Assembly (NCBI RefSeq): GCF_900589395.1
Contig: NZ_UUIS01000056.1
Span: 57,429-121,428 of the forward strand
Direction of reading: 5' to 3'
DNA: 64,000 nt
From: Pseudomonas viridiflava
Lineage (GTDB): Bacteria; Pseudomonadota; Gammaproteobacteria; Pseudomonadales; Pseudomonadaceae
A model generated the notes under the pieces. It was given only the letters and a program-made list of their open reading frames with translations. It had not been told where the DNA came from and did not search any database. The translations under genes were made by a program, and so were the position numbers. Shown one piece after another: positions 32,541-40,196 of the stretch; the stretch's first letter is position 1; every line of letters begins with the position of its first letter.

Positions 32541-33776
32541 CTACCAGAGTTTCCAGGTGTAGGTGGTGTAGAGCCGGTTCTCCTGGAAGTCATCGCCGAA
32601 GTTCTGCTGCACCAGGTAGTTCTTCCACTCCACGCCCAACCCTTTGAGCGGGCCGTTTTGCACCACGTAGCGCAGGGCCAGGTCGCGCTCGTTCTCGTGG
32701 CCGTCGGACAGGCCGGCGCGCTGGATGTCTTTGCCCTTGATGTAACGGGTACTGAAGGTCAGCCCCGGCACGCCAAGGCCGGCGAAGTCGTAGCTGTAGC
32801 CCAGGCCCACCGAGCGTTCCTGCGGGCGCATGAACGGCTGGTTGGCCCAGTTGAGCAGGTAGAACTGCGGGATATAGCCATTGGGCGTCGGGAAGATGCT
32901 GTCGCCGTACATGCGCTGGTAGGCCACGCTGAAACGGTGGCCGCCCTTGGTCAGGGCCAGGCCGGTGGACAGCGCACGGTTGTCGATTTCGCCGTTGAGC
33001 GCCTGGCCGTCCTCGTTGTTGTCGAACCAGCGCACATCGGTGCGCAACCTGTAGCCATTGCCCAGGTCGGCCTGGTGCATCAAGCCGTAGTAGTGCTGCT
33101 GGTAGATGTCGTGCATCACGCCATAGAAGTAGCTGGCCTGCAGGTTGGGCAACAGGTTGTAAGTGGCGCCACCAAAATCCAGGCCCTTGCTGTCGAGGTT
33201 GTCGGTCGAGCCGTACTTGTAGAACTTCTCGTGGTCCGACGACTCACGCGTCACTGCCGACCAGAAGCGCCCGCCGGTCAGGGTCAGGTTGGGGATCTCC
33301 TTGCTCTCGATCACCGCGCCCTGGTAGATCGTGTCGAGCTGGCGGCTGGGGTCATGCCAGGCGATCGGCAGCTCCGGGCGCATGTCACCGACTTTCAGTT
33401 CGGTCTGCGAGTACTTCATCTTCAGCGTGGCACCGGCACGGCTGTAGTCGTCCGGGACGCCGTTGATGCGGTCATACGGCAACGTGCCGTCGTTGCCTTC
33501 GGAGTCCAGCACATACGCGTACTGGGCATCCAGATCGAGACCGAAGGCCAGCGGCGTGTCGGTGTAGCCGGAGGTGAACTGCAGGTCGAAACCTTGCGAC
33601 CAGTTGCCGACCTTGCTGGTGGCGGCGCCACTCTCGGTGAAGTTGCGGTCCAGCCAGAGGTTTTTCATGTCGATTTTCAGATGACTGTCTTGCCAGACAT
33701 CGGCGTGGGCCATGCCCATGCCGAGACCCAAGGCACTGGTGATGCCAATGCTGCGTGCAATGAACGAGGACAACAT
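32541..33776 (-). CDS. OprD-family outer-membrane porin upstream of the MHS transporter
   Basis: A 411-residue porin. The signal peptide ends near AHA (residue 25), followed by DVWQDSHLKIDMKNLWLDRNF. OprD hallmarks: WSQGFDLQFTSGYTDTPLAFGLDLDAQYAYVLDS, DTIYQGAVIESKEIPNLTLTGG, and the C-terminal strand ENRLYTTYTWKLW ending in an aromatic residue. The start follows CAGGAGCCGTCAC. It lies directly downstream of the iac operon on the same strand and upstream of the MHS gene, so it may serve auxin, its breakdown products or another aromatic acid. Confidence 0.88.
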   Translation of the reverse strand: MLSSFIARSIGITSALGLGMGMAHADVWQDSHLKIDMKNLWLDRNFTESGAATSKVGNWSQGFDLQFTSGYTDTPLAFGLDLDAQYAYVLDSEGNDGTLPYDRINGVPDDYSRAGATLKMKYSQTELKVGDMRPELPIAWHDPSRQLDTIYQGAVIESKEIPNLTLTGGRFWSAVTRESSDHEKFYKYGSTDNLDSKGLDFGGATYNLLPNLQASYFYGVMHDIYQQHYYGLMHQADLGNGYRLRTDVRWFDNNEDGQALNGEIDNRALSTGLALTKGGHRFSVAYQRMYGDSIFPTPNGYIPQFYLLNWANQPFMRPQERSVGLGYSYDFAGLGVPGLTFSTRYIKGKDIQRAGLSDGHENERDLALRYVVQNGPLKGLGVEWKNYLVQQNFGDDFQENRLYTTYTWKLW

Positions 33777-33790
33777 GTGACGGCTCCTGT

Positions 33791-33811
33791 CAGCCCGTGG
33801 GCTGTTTTTTT
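33791..33811 (+). terminator. Short hairpin plus T-run on the plus strand
   Basis: CAGCCC-GT-GGGCTG is followed by seven T residues. It reads as a terminator on the plus strand, where no gene precedes it; on the minus strand it lies in the porin leader just before the ribosome-binding site. Confidence 0.4.
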
Positions 33812-33909
33812 ATGTGTTGTGAGCAGATCAACGAAGCGGAACTCGGCAGGCGAATCCGCGGCATGCTTCTAATGGCAAAGGCTCGCGAAAGACGGGGTCA
33901 GGCCCCGCT

Positions 33910-33939
33910 CCGGCATGGCGACATGCCGGGGTGTTTTTT
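33910..33939 (+). terminator. Strong plus-strand rho-independent terminator with no upstream gene
   Basis: CCGGCATG pairs perfectly with CATGCCGG around a 4-base loop, followed by GGTG and TTTTTT. A second small hairpin (CGGGG/CCCCG) lies just before it. Both flanking genes are on the minus strand, so an unannotated plus-strand transcript may end here. Confidence 0.6.
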
Positions 33940-33950
33940 ATTGATGTGTT

Positions 33951-34046
33951 GTAGGACCGGCTTCAGCCGGGAAGTCGCGAACAGGCCGGCACGGTCAATA
34001 TCACCAGCGCCCGACAGGCAGCCTTCGCGACCGATGGTCGCTACAG
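33951..34046. repeat. REP-like inverted repeats downstream of iacG
   Basis: TGTAGGACCGGCTTCAGCCGG at the left and TTCGCGACCGATGGTCGCTACAG at the right are REP-like, each with internal dyad symmetry. They lie at the 3' end of the iac operon and overlap its last codons; termination is possible. Confidence 0.55.
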
Positions 34047-34526
34047 GCTGCCCAGGCGGTGGTAGGCACGATTGAAGTACACCAGGCCTTCCTCGGCACC
34101 GCCCTGGCGCAGGCTCTGGATCTCGCAATAGAAAATGTTGTGCGAGCCCACTTCGTGCACCTGCGCGATGCGGCAATCGAAGTTGACCAGCGCTTCGAGC
34201 ATCACCGGCGCACCGCTTTCCAGCGTGGTCCAGGCGGTGCTGGCAAAGCGTTGCTCCATGCTCAACGCCTTGTTGGCAAACGCACCGGACAGCTCCTGGT
34301 GCGCACCGGTCAGCACGTTGACGCACAGGGTGCCGTTGGCCTTGAACTGGGCATTGGAGTTGGAGGTGCGGTTCATGCACACCAGCAGCGTCGGTGGCGA
34401 ATCGGTGACACTGCACACCGCAGAGGCCGTAAAGCCGCAGCGCCCGGCAGGGCCGTCAGTGGTGATGACCGAGACGGCACCGCCCAGCAGGGCCATGGCA
34501 TTGCGAAAATCGGTTACGTCGACCAT
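34041..34526 (-). CDS. iacG: IacG, flavin reductase of the auxin-degradation operon
   Basis: A 161-residue NAD(P)H:flavin oxidoreductase (Flavin_Reduct, HpaC-like). Family features: DFRNAMALLGGAVSVITTDGPAGRCGFTASAVCSVTDSPPTLLVCMN at the flavin site and HNIFYCEIQSLR near the end. It would supply reduced FADH2 to the monooxygenase IacA encoded at the other end of the operon. It is the last gene in the row iacHABICDEFG. The start follows CTGAGGAGAACGACC, 11 bases after the iacF stop. Confidence 0.87.
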   Translation of the reverse strand: MVDVTDFRNAMALLGGAVSVITTDGPAGRCGFTASAVCSVTDSPPTLLVCMNRTSNSNAQFKANGTLCVNVLTGAHQELSGAFANKALSMEQRFASTAWTTLESGAPVMLEALVNFDCRIAQVHEVGSHNIFYCEIQSLRQGGAEEGLVYFNRAYHRLGSL

Positions 34527-34537
34527 GGTCGTTCTCC

Positions 34538-35497
34538 TCAGATATCCAGCACGAGTTTTTTTGTTTTGGCCCGCGAACAGCACACCAGGATCTGGTCGTT
34601 GCCGGCTTTCTCCTCGTCAGTCAGGTACACATCGCGGTGGTCCGGTTCGCCTTCGAGCACATCGCACAGGCAAGTGCCGCATACGCCCTGCTCGCAGGAA
34701 ATCTCGATCTTGATGCCGACCCCGGCCAGCGCGTCGAGAATGCTTTGCCCCTCGGCGACCTGCACGGTCTTGCCGCTGCGCGCCGCGACCACTTCGAAGC
34801 TTTCGCCACTGGCGTCGACTTCGACCTGGAAGTACTCCTTGTGGATGTGGTCCTCGGCGTAGCCTTGCTGGCGCGCGCCGTTGATGACCCACTCCATGAA
34901 GCCCGAAGGCCCGCAGGTGTACATGTGCACGCCGCGTTCGCCCTGCCCCAGCACCTTGACCAGGTCCAGGTTCTGCCCGGCGCCTTCATCATCGAAATGG
35001 GTGATGACCTTGTCGGCGAACGGCGCCGCTTGCAGCTGTTCCAGAAAAGCGCTGCGGCTGCGCGAACGGCCGCAGTAATGCAGTTCGAAATCCTCGCCGC
35101 GCTGCTGCAGCGCATAGGCCATCGCGATCATCGGCGTGATGCCGATGCCGCCGCCCAGCAGGATCGAGCGCCGCGCGCCGGCCGCCAGCGGAAACAGGTT
35201 GCGCGGGGTGCTGATCTGCACCGACCGGCCTTCGAGCAGTGTGTCGTGCACGCCCACCGAACCGCCGCGCGAGGCCGGGTCACGCAGCACCCCCAGGCGA
35301 TACAAGCTGACATCGGCCGGGTCGCTGCACAGCGAATACTGGCGCACCAGGCCCGGAGCGATGTGGATGTCCACATGCGCGCCGGCTTCGAACAGCGGCA
35401 AGGGCGCGCCATCGGCGCGGGTCAGGTCCAGCACCACCACGCCATCGCCCTGCACCTGGCGCTTGCTGACGACGACATTCAACAGTTGTTCATTCAT
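34538..35497 (-). CDS. iacF: IacF, PDR/VanB-type dioxygenase reductase
   Basis: A 319-residue electron-transfer protein. FMN domain with RQYSLCSDP; NAD domain with LGGGIGITPMIAMAYAL and HMYTCGPSGFM; C-terminal plant-type 2Fe-2S ferredoxin with CEQGVCGTCLCDV and a later CCSRA supplying the fourth Cys. It passes electrons from NADH to the Rieske oxygenase IacCD. Its nearest relative in this window is the VanB-like protein at 56175, which has the same domain order. Confidence 0.88.
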   Translation of the reverse strand: MNEQLLNVVVSKRQVQGDGVVVLDLTRADGAPLPLFEAGAHVDIHIAPGLVRQYSLCSDPADVSLYRLGVLRDPASRGGSVGVHDTLLEGRSVQISTPRNLFPLAAGARRSILLGGGIGITPMIAMAYALQQRGEDFELHYCGRSRSRSAFLEQLQAAPFADKVITHFDDEGAGQNLDLVKVLGQGERGVHMYTCGPSGFMEWVINGARQQGYAEDHIHKEYFQVEVDASGESFEVVAARSGKTVQVAEGQSILDALAGVGIKIEISCEQGVCGTCLCDVLEGEPDHRDVYLTDEEKAGNDQILVCCSRAKTKKLVLDI

Positions 35498-35527
35498 GGC
35501 TAATTCCTTGGGTTAGGCACCGATCAA

Positions 35528-36268
35528 TCAGCGCATGAACAGGCCGCCGTTCACGTCCCAGGTCGCCCCGGTGGTGAACCAGGCTTCAGGCCTTGCCAGT
35601 TGCACGATCAGGTCGCCGAGAAAATCTGCATCGCCCAGGCGCTGCACCGGGATATTGCCGATGAGGCCGGCCAGGCGCTCGGCCGGCACCGCGGCATGCA
35701 CCGCCGGTGACTCGATCGGACCTGGGGCGATGGCATTGACCGTGACCCCGCGGGCGGCGAATTCCTTGGCGAAGATCTTGGTCAGGGTCACGATGGCACC
35801 CTTGCTGGCGGCATAGTGCGCGCCGGTGGCAGTGCCGCCGTTCTGCCCGGCCAACGAGGCCATGTTGATGATCCGCCCGTAGCCGGTCTCGGCCAGGTGT
35901 GCGCCGAGCACCTGGCAACCCAGAAACACGCTGCGCAGGTTGACGCTGACCACCGCGTCGAACTCCTCGGGGCTGATCTGCATCAGCGGCGTGGTCTTGG
36001 TCACCGCCGCGTTGTTGACCACCACATGCAGGGCGCCGAAGCGCGCCAGCACCTGGGCCAGGGCCTGCTCGAAATCATTTTTGCTCGACACGTCCAGGCG
36101 CACCGCCAGGACCCGCTCGCCGCTGCTGTCGAGCTGCGCGGCGGCGCTGATCGCGGCCTGTTCGTCGCGGTCGCTGACCACGACGTGATAGCCGGCTTCA
36201 AGCAGGCGGGCACAGAAACTCAAGCCAAGGCCCTGCCCGGCCCCTGTCACCAATGCAACCTGGTTCAT
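35528..36268 (-). CDS. iacE: IacE, short-chain dehydrogenase/reductase
   Basis: A 246-residue classical SDR. Cofactor motif TGAGQGLGLSF at residue 8, DVSSKNDF, NNAAVTKTT, INMASLAG (catalytic Ser) and YAASKGAIVTL (Tyr-Lys). The beta-2 end has VSDRDEQ, an Asp favouring NAD(H). In published work on the iac pathway IacE acts early, together with IacA, on the hydroxylated indole acetate intermediate leading to dioxindole-3-acetate. It is 12 bases downstream of iacD. Confidence 0.86.
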   Translation of the reverse strand: MNQVALVTGAGQGLGLSFCARLLEAGYHVVVSDRDEQAAISAAAQLDSSGERVLAVRLDVSSKNDFEQALAQVLARFGALHVVVNNAAVTKTTPLMQISPEEFDAVVSVNLRSVFLGCQVLGAHLAETGYGRIINMASLAGQNGGTATGAHYAASKGAIVTLTKIFAKEFAARGVTVNAIAPGPIESPAVHAAVPAERLAGLIGNIPVQRLGDADFLGDLIVQLARPEAWFTTGATWDVNGGLFMR

Positions 36269-36279
36269 GGTCGGGCTCC

Positions 36280-36756
36280 TTAAAGGATGTAGCCGATGCC
36301 CGCGAGGGTATCGTCACTGTTGATCAGGCGGACCAGCTTGCGCTGGATCTTGAAGCTGCCTTCATGGCGGACCAGTTCGTAGACCAGGTCAGCGCTGTAG
36401 TGCTTGAGGCTGTCCTTGCGGAACTCGCGCACGTTCTGCGCGCAGCGCACGGTGACGTTCTGGCCGTCATCGACCAGCACCCGAAAACGCGAGAGCGTGC
36501 GCACCGTGCGTGGCTGCGGGCTGGTCGAGATCGACTCGCCCCCGGTCAGGCGCTGCACGCGCAGCTTGCGCATGTGGTGATCGTCGTAGGCGTAGTTGAG
36601 GGTGTTTTCAAAGTCCTCTTCGCGCGGGTCGATGGGGATGATGTAGGTGCCCTTGTCGCTCCACAGGTTCAGCCAGGTGTCGAACTCGCCGTGGTCGAGC
36701 ATGTCGCCTTCGGCCCAGATGAAAGCGGTGACTTCTTGCAGCAGTTGAATGTTCAT
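36280..36756 (-). CDS. iacD: IacD, small (beta) subunit of aromatic-ring-hydroxylating dioxygenase
   Basis: A 158-residue cystatin-like-fold subunit. Family features: VTAFIWAEGDMLDHGEFDTWLNLW at the start (start-helix Glu/Asp pattern), GTYIIPIDPREED, and the closing SFKIQRKLVRLINSDDTLAGIGYIL. It assembles with IacC as an alpha-3-beta-3 Rieske oxygenase. The start at MNIQLLQE follows GGAGAACCTC, 14 bases after the iacC stop. Confidence 0.88.
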   Translation of the reverse strand: MNIQLLQEVTAFIWAEGDMLDHGEFDTWLNLWSDKGTYIIPIDPREEDFENTLNYAYDDHHMRKLRVQRLTGGESISTSPQPRTVRTLSRFRVLVDDGQNVTVRCAQNVREFRKDSLKHYSADLVYELVRHEGSFKIQRKLVRLINSDDTLAGIGYIL

Positions 36757-36770
36757 GAGGTTCTCCGGGC

Positions 36771-38045
36771 TCAGGCCGACATCATCTTTTTCCATTGCTG
36801 GTACGCCGCACGCATGCCGGTCTCGGCACTGACGTCGGACACCCGGCCATCCTCGCTGGGCTGCTCGCCCGGCAGGCCACGGTTGAGCATGATCCACAGC
36901 TCTTCACCGGCACTGGCGCCCTTCTGCACGCGCTCCCAGGCCTCGGAGTCGTCCGGGGTGCCAAAGCCCATCGGGCCCTGGAAGTGCTCGTGCAGGCGCA
37001 GGCGGTAGCGGTTGGCCGCTGCCGGGCCGCCGTCCATGGTGATCACCGAGTGATGGATCTCGGTCTCGGTCACCGAGATCGGCTGCAACACCCGGAAGAA
37101 CGCCATCGAACAGGCGACGTTGGGGAACAGGTTGAGGTTGAAGCCGGTGCCGCCCACGGCGCGCACGATGCGGCGCACCTGCTGCTCTTCCAGGCCTTCG
37201 TCGCGCAGCTCGGCAGCCAGGGCCTCGAAACGCTCGGGGATCGGTTTGTCCAGGTCCGCTTCCAGATCGATCAGGTCGGGAATCATCACCATCACGCTGT
37301 GGCCGTTGCCCAGGTCCTCGACGTAGCCGGGGCCCTTGACGAAGTCGAACAGCTCCAGGGTCTGCTCGTCGACCGACGACAGAAAGCTCTTGTGTACCAA
37401 CGGGAAGTGGTAGGCGTCGGTGGTGTTTTCGAGCTGGATCTTCCAGTTACCGGGGAAGCGGAAGCGGTGTTCGCCCGGCACCTTGATGCCGTAGCCGGCG
37501 CCCTGCTTCATGAACAGGTCCATCCACTTTTTCGCCGGGCCCAGGAAGTCCACCAGCGGCTCGATGTCGTCCTTGAAGGTGGCGAAGATCATGCCGGCGT
37601 AGCTTTCAACCCGCAGGCTGACCAGCGGCAGCTCGGCCTTGTCGATGCAGTCGGCGTAGCTTTCCGGGTGCGGAATGGCACGCAGCGAACCGTCCAGGCC
37701 GTAGCTCCAGCCGTGGTACGGGCAGACAAAACTGTTAGCCTTGCCCTTCTTGTGTTCGCACACGGTGGCACCGCGGTGGCGGCAACGGTTGAGCAGCACG
37801 TGCACGGCCTTCTTGCGGTCGCGCACCGCGATCACCGGCTGCTTGCCGATGTAGGTGCTCTTGTAGCTGCCCGCCTCAGGAATCTCGCTTTCGTGGGCGA
37901 CCCACACCCAGGTGCTGTAGAAAATCTTCTGCAGCTCGGCATCGAACAGCGCCGGGTCGGTGTACAGCGCGGTGTGGACGCGGTCGGCCTTGACCAGCTC
38001 GGCGGGGTCGACCGCCAGGTTCACAGCGGGAATCAGGTTAGTCAC
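36771..38045 (-). CDS. iacC: IacC, large (alpha) Rieske dioxygenase subunit
   Basis: A 424-residue oxygenase component. The Rieske 2Fe-2S cluster site is RCRHRGATVCEHKKGKANS with FVCPYHGWSY (CxH...CxxH) at about residues 84-110. The mononuclear iron site is ENTTDAYHFPLVHKSF near 210 (two His, with a distal Asp). Substrate-binding C-terminal domain of the Ring_hydroxyl_A family. In the iac pathway IacCD with IacF is thought to act on a late intermediate on the way to catechol. It is separated from iacI by 51 bases. Confidence 0.9.
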   Translation of the reverse strand: MTNLIPAVNLAVDPAELVKADRVHTALYTDPALFDAELQKIFYSTWVWVAHESEIPEAGSYKSTYIGKQPVIAVRDRKKAVHVLLNRCRHRGATVCEHKKGKANSFVCPYHGWSYGLDGSLRAIPHPESYADCIDKAELPLVSLRVESYAGMIFATFKDDIEPLVDFLGPAKKWMDLFMKQGAGYGIKVPGEHRFRFPGNWKIQLENTTDAYHFPLVHKSFLSSVDEQTLELFDFVKGPGYVEDLGNGHSVMVMIPDLIDLEADLDKPIPERFEALAAELRDEGLEEQQVRRIVRAVGGTGFNLNLFPNVACSMAFFRVLQPISVTETEIHHSVITMDGGPAAANRYRLRLHEHFQGPMGFGTPDDSEAWERVQKGASAGEELWIMLNRGLPGEQPSEDGRVSDVSAETGMRAAYQQWKKMMSA

Positions 38046-38096
38046 GGTGTCTCCTCGTCGGCTCTGCTGGCCGACCGTTCAAGAATGCGGTGTGGT

Positions 38097-38618
38097 TCAC
38101 TGCGCCTGGCGGTCGGGGACCGGCAAGGGCGCGTCGCTGTTCCAGCCGCTCACGGGGCGGCCGAACAGGTTTTCGGTAGTGAAATGCGCCATGCGCCACT
38201 GCCCGTCCTCGACCGCAAAGCGCACGTTCAGCCGCGCGGCATTGAGGTGTGAGGCACCGCTGGCAAAGGTGCTGGTCTGCAACATCACCCAACTGCCGGT
38301 CGCGGTATCACCGTCCACCTCGATCAGTTCGCTGGTCAGAAAGTGCACGTTCAGCGCAAAGTGCGCCGGCGGCTGCAGGTAGCCGGCAAACATTGCGGCG
38401 ATGGCGCTACGGCCGCGATAGCCACCGAAGCTCTTGGCGTAGCGGGCGCCCTTGCCTTCCCATACCGCGTCGGTGGTGAACAGCGCGGCCAGTTCGTCCA
38501 ACGGGGTGTGTTCGTCCAGGGCGTCGCACAGCACCATGTAGCGGTTCATGCAGGCGCGCACGGCGTGCTCGCTTTCGAAACGGCGCAGGCGCAGCTCATC
38601 GGTCGGGTTCAGGCTCAT
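38097..38618 (-). CDS. iacI: IacI, SnoaL/NTF2-like protein
   Basis: A 173-residue protein of the SnoaL_4 (NTF2-like) fold, seen in ACMNRYMVLCDALDEHTPLDELAALFTTDAVWEGKG, GRSAIAAMFAGYL, HFALNVHFLTSELIEVDGDTATGSWVML and a closing DGQWRMAHFTTENLFGRP. The family includes small hydrolases and cyclases as well as dioxygenase beta-like proteins. The position between iacB and iacC is the conserved iac order. Its exact step is less clear than those of IacA and IacE. Confidence 0.85.
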   Translation of the reverse strand: MSLNPTDELRLRRFESEHAVRACMNRYMVLCDALDEHTPLDELAALFTTDAVWEGKGARYAKSFGGYRGRSAIAAMFAGYLQPPAHFALNVHFLTSELIEVDGDTATGSWVMLQTSTFASGASHLNAARLNVRFAVEDGQWRMAHFTTENLFGRPVSGWNSDAPLPVPDRQAQ

Positions 38619-38628
38619 GGCGGCGTAC

Positions 38629-38991
38629 TCAGGTGCGCTGGATGATCAGTTCACGGCCCACGCGGGCCTCGACCTTGGCGTAGCGCCACAATTTGTACGG
38701 GCCATCGCCCACGGCGGTGCTGCGAAACAGGTTGCAGGCGGCATGCACGGTCTCGATGTCCGGGACGTCGGCCAGCAGGTAGGTGGTCCACGGAAAGCCA
38801 TCGGACGGCCCGACCATGCCCTGGTCGTCGTCCATGTTGCCCAGCACGCTCACGCCGGGCAGGTCATGGATGCCGTTCCACATGGCGCTGAACGCCGCCC
38901 ACACCTGCAATTGCTCTTCGCGCGCGGCGTCGAAGAAGTTCTGGTTGATGCCCATGCAAAACAGCACACGCAGGGTTTTTTTCTCGCTCAT
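38629..38991 (-). CDS. iacB: IacB, small protein of the auxin-degradation operon
   Basis: A 120-residue soluble protein, MSEKKTLRVLFCMGINQNFFDAA at the start and PYKLWRYAKVEARVGRELIIQRT at the end. It resembles dimeric alpha/beta-barrel proteins but is assigned chiefly by its place between iacA and iacI and by its size. The function of IacB is not well established. RBS GAGGAGCGAGTC; 10 bases before iacI. Confidence 0.82.
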   Translation of the reverse strand: MSEKKTLRVLFCMGINQNFFDAAREEQLQVWAAFSAMWNGIHDLPGVSVLGNMDDDQGMVGPSDGFPWTTYLLADVPDIETVHAACNLFRSTAVGDGPYKLWRYAKVEARVGRELIIQRT

Positions 38992-39009
38992 GACTCGCTC
39001 CTCGAATGA

Positions 39010-40182
39010 TTACAGGTAGCCCGGCATGGGCTGTTTGCCGAAGAACATCGCTCCGGCGTTCTGGTAGGTGATGTCGCCCATGAAGGCGTGCTGGGTGACC
39101 ACTTGTGCGTCGTTGACACAGCGCGCCAGGGGGCTGGAGTTGTACACGCCGCTCATGCCCGAAAGCATTTGCGCGGTGCGCGCCACTTCGGCCGCCACCC
39201 GGGTGGCATGGGTCGACGACAGGCGCAGCAGGTTGGTGGCCTCGGCCGGCACCGGGTCGCCGGCCAGCACATGGGTCCAGGCCTGGTCGATGGCTTCGTA
39301 GAAAAACGAACGGGCGGCGCGCAAGGCGGCCTCGGCCTTGGCCACATCCACCTGCGCCAGCGGGCGGTCGGCCAGTGCCGGGGCACCGGTGACCGAGATG
39401 CGTCCCGAGGCCATGCCGGCCAGTTCGTCCAGCGCGGCGCGGGCCACGCCCAGGCCGACCACCGACAACACCTGGGTGGCGAACGACAGCGACGGGTAGC
39501 GGAAGAACGGCTCGGTCAGGTTCGGCGCGCCGCCGCGCACGAAGGTCCACTCCTCGGGCACCACCACATCCTCAACCACCAGGTCGTGACTGCCGGTGCC
39601 CAGCAGGCCCACGGTGTCCCAGGTCTGTTCGATGCGGGCACGGCTTTGCGGCATCACCGCCAGGCGTGGCAGGTCGAGCGTGTCACCGTTTTTCGGGGCA
39701 ATGCCGACGCCGATCAGGTCGGCGCCCATCGAGCCGCTCGAATACTTCCAGCGGCCGTTGACCTTGAAGCCCCCGCTGACGACCTCGGCCGGCTGCGGCG
39801 GGAAGATGCCGCCGGCAAACACCGTGTCGGGGCCGTTGGCGTAGACCTGTGCCAGGGTGTCCAGTGGCAAGGCGGCCAGGTACACAGGGCTCATGCCGAA
39901 GCTGGCCACCCAGCCGGCCGAACCGTCGGCGTGGGCGATGCGCTCGATCATTTCGCAGAACTGTGCCGGCGAGCATTCGCACCCGCCAAAGCGCTTGGGC
40001 ACCAGGGCGCGGTACACGCCATGGGCCTTGAAGGCGTCGATGATGTCGGTGGAAATATGCCGCTGGCGATCGAACTCGCCCTCACGGGCGCGGTGGCGAA
40101 TGGTCTCGAGCAAGGCGTCGAACGCAGCACCCGAGGCCAGGTGAGCGGCGGGGTCTAAAGCCGGCACGGTGAGGGAATTCAT
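39010..40182 (-). CDS. iacA: IacA, flavin-dependent monooxygenase (acyl-CoA-dehydrogenase fold)
   Basis: A 390-residue oxygenase of the group D (HpaB/HsaA-like) fold: RHISTDIIDAFKAHGVYRALVPKRFGGCECSPAQFCEMIERIAHADGSAGWV at the N-terminus, GGFKVNGRWKYSSGSMGADLIGVG in the middle and AEVARTAQMLSGMSGVYNSSPLARCVNDAQVVTQHAFM near the C-terminus. IacA performs the first oxidation of indole-3-acetic acid and also turns indole into indigo-type pigment, using FADH2 from IacG. The start after GGAGCCTC is preferred to an ATG four codons earlier. It follows the iacH stop by 14 bases. Confidence 0.9.
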   Translation of the reverse strand: MNSLTVPALDPAAHLASGAAFDALLETIRHRAREGEFDRQRHISTDIIDAFKAHGVYRALVPKRFGGCECSPAQFCEMIERIAHADGSAGWVASFGMSPVYLAALPLDTLAQVYANGPDTVFAGGIFPPQPAEVVSGGFKVNGRWKYSSGSMGADLIGVGIAPKNGDTLDLPRLAVMPQSRARIEQTWDTVGLLGTGSHDLVVEDVVVPEEWTFVRGGAPNLTEPFFRYPSLSFATQVLSVVGLGVARAALDELAGMASGRISVTGAPALADRPLAQVDVAKAEAALRAARSFFYEAIDQAWTHVLAGDPVPAEATNLLRLSSTHATRVAAEVARTAQMLSGMSGVYNSSPLARCVNDAQVVTQHAFMGDITYQNAGAMFFGKQPMPGYL

Positions 40183-40196
40183 GAGAGGCTCCATGA

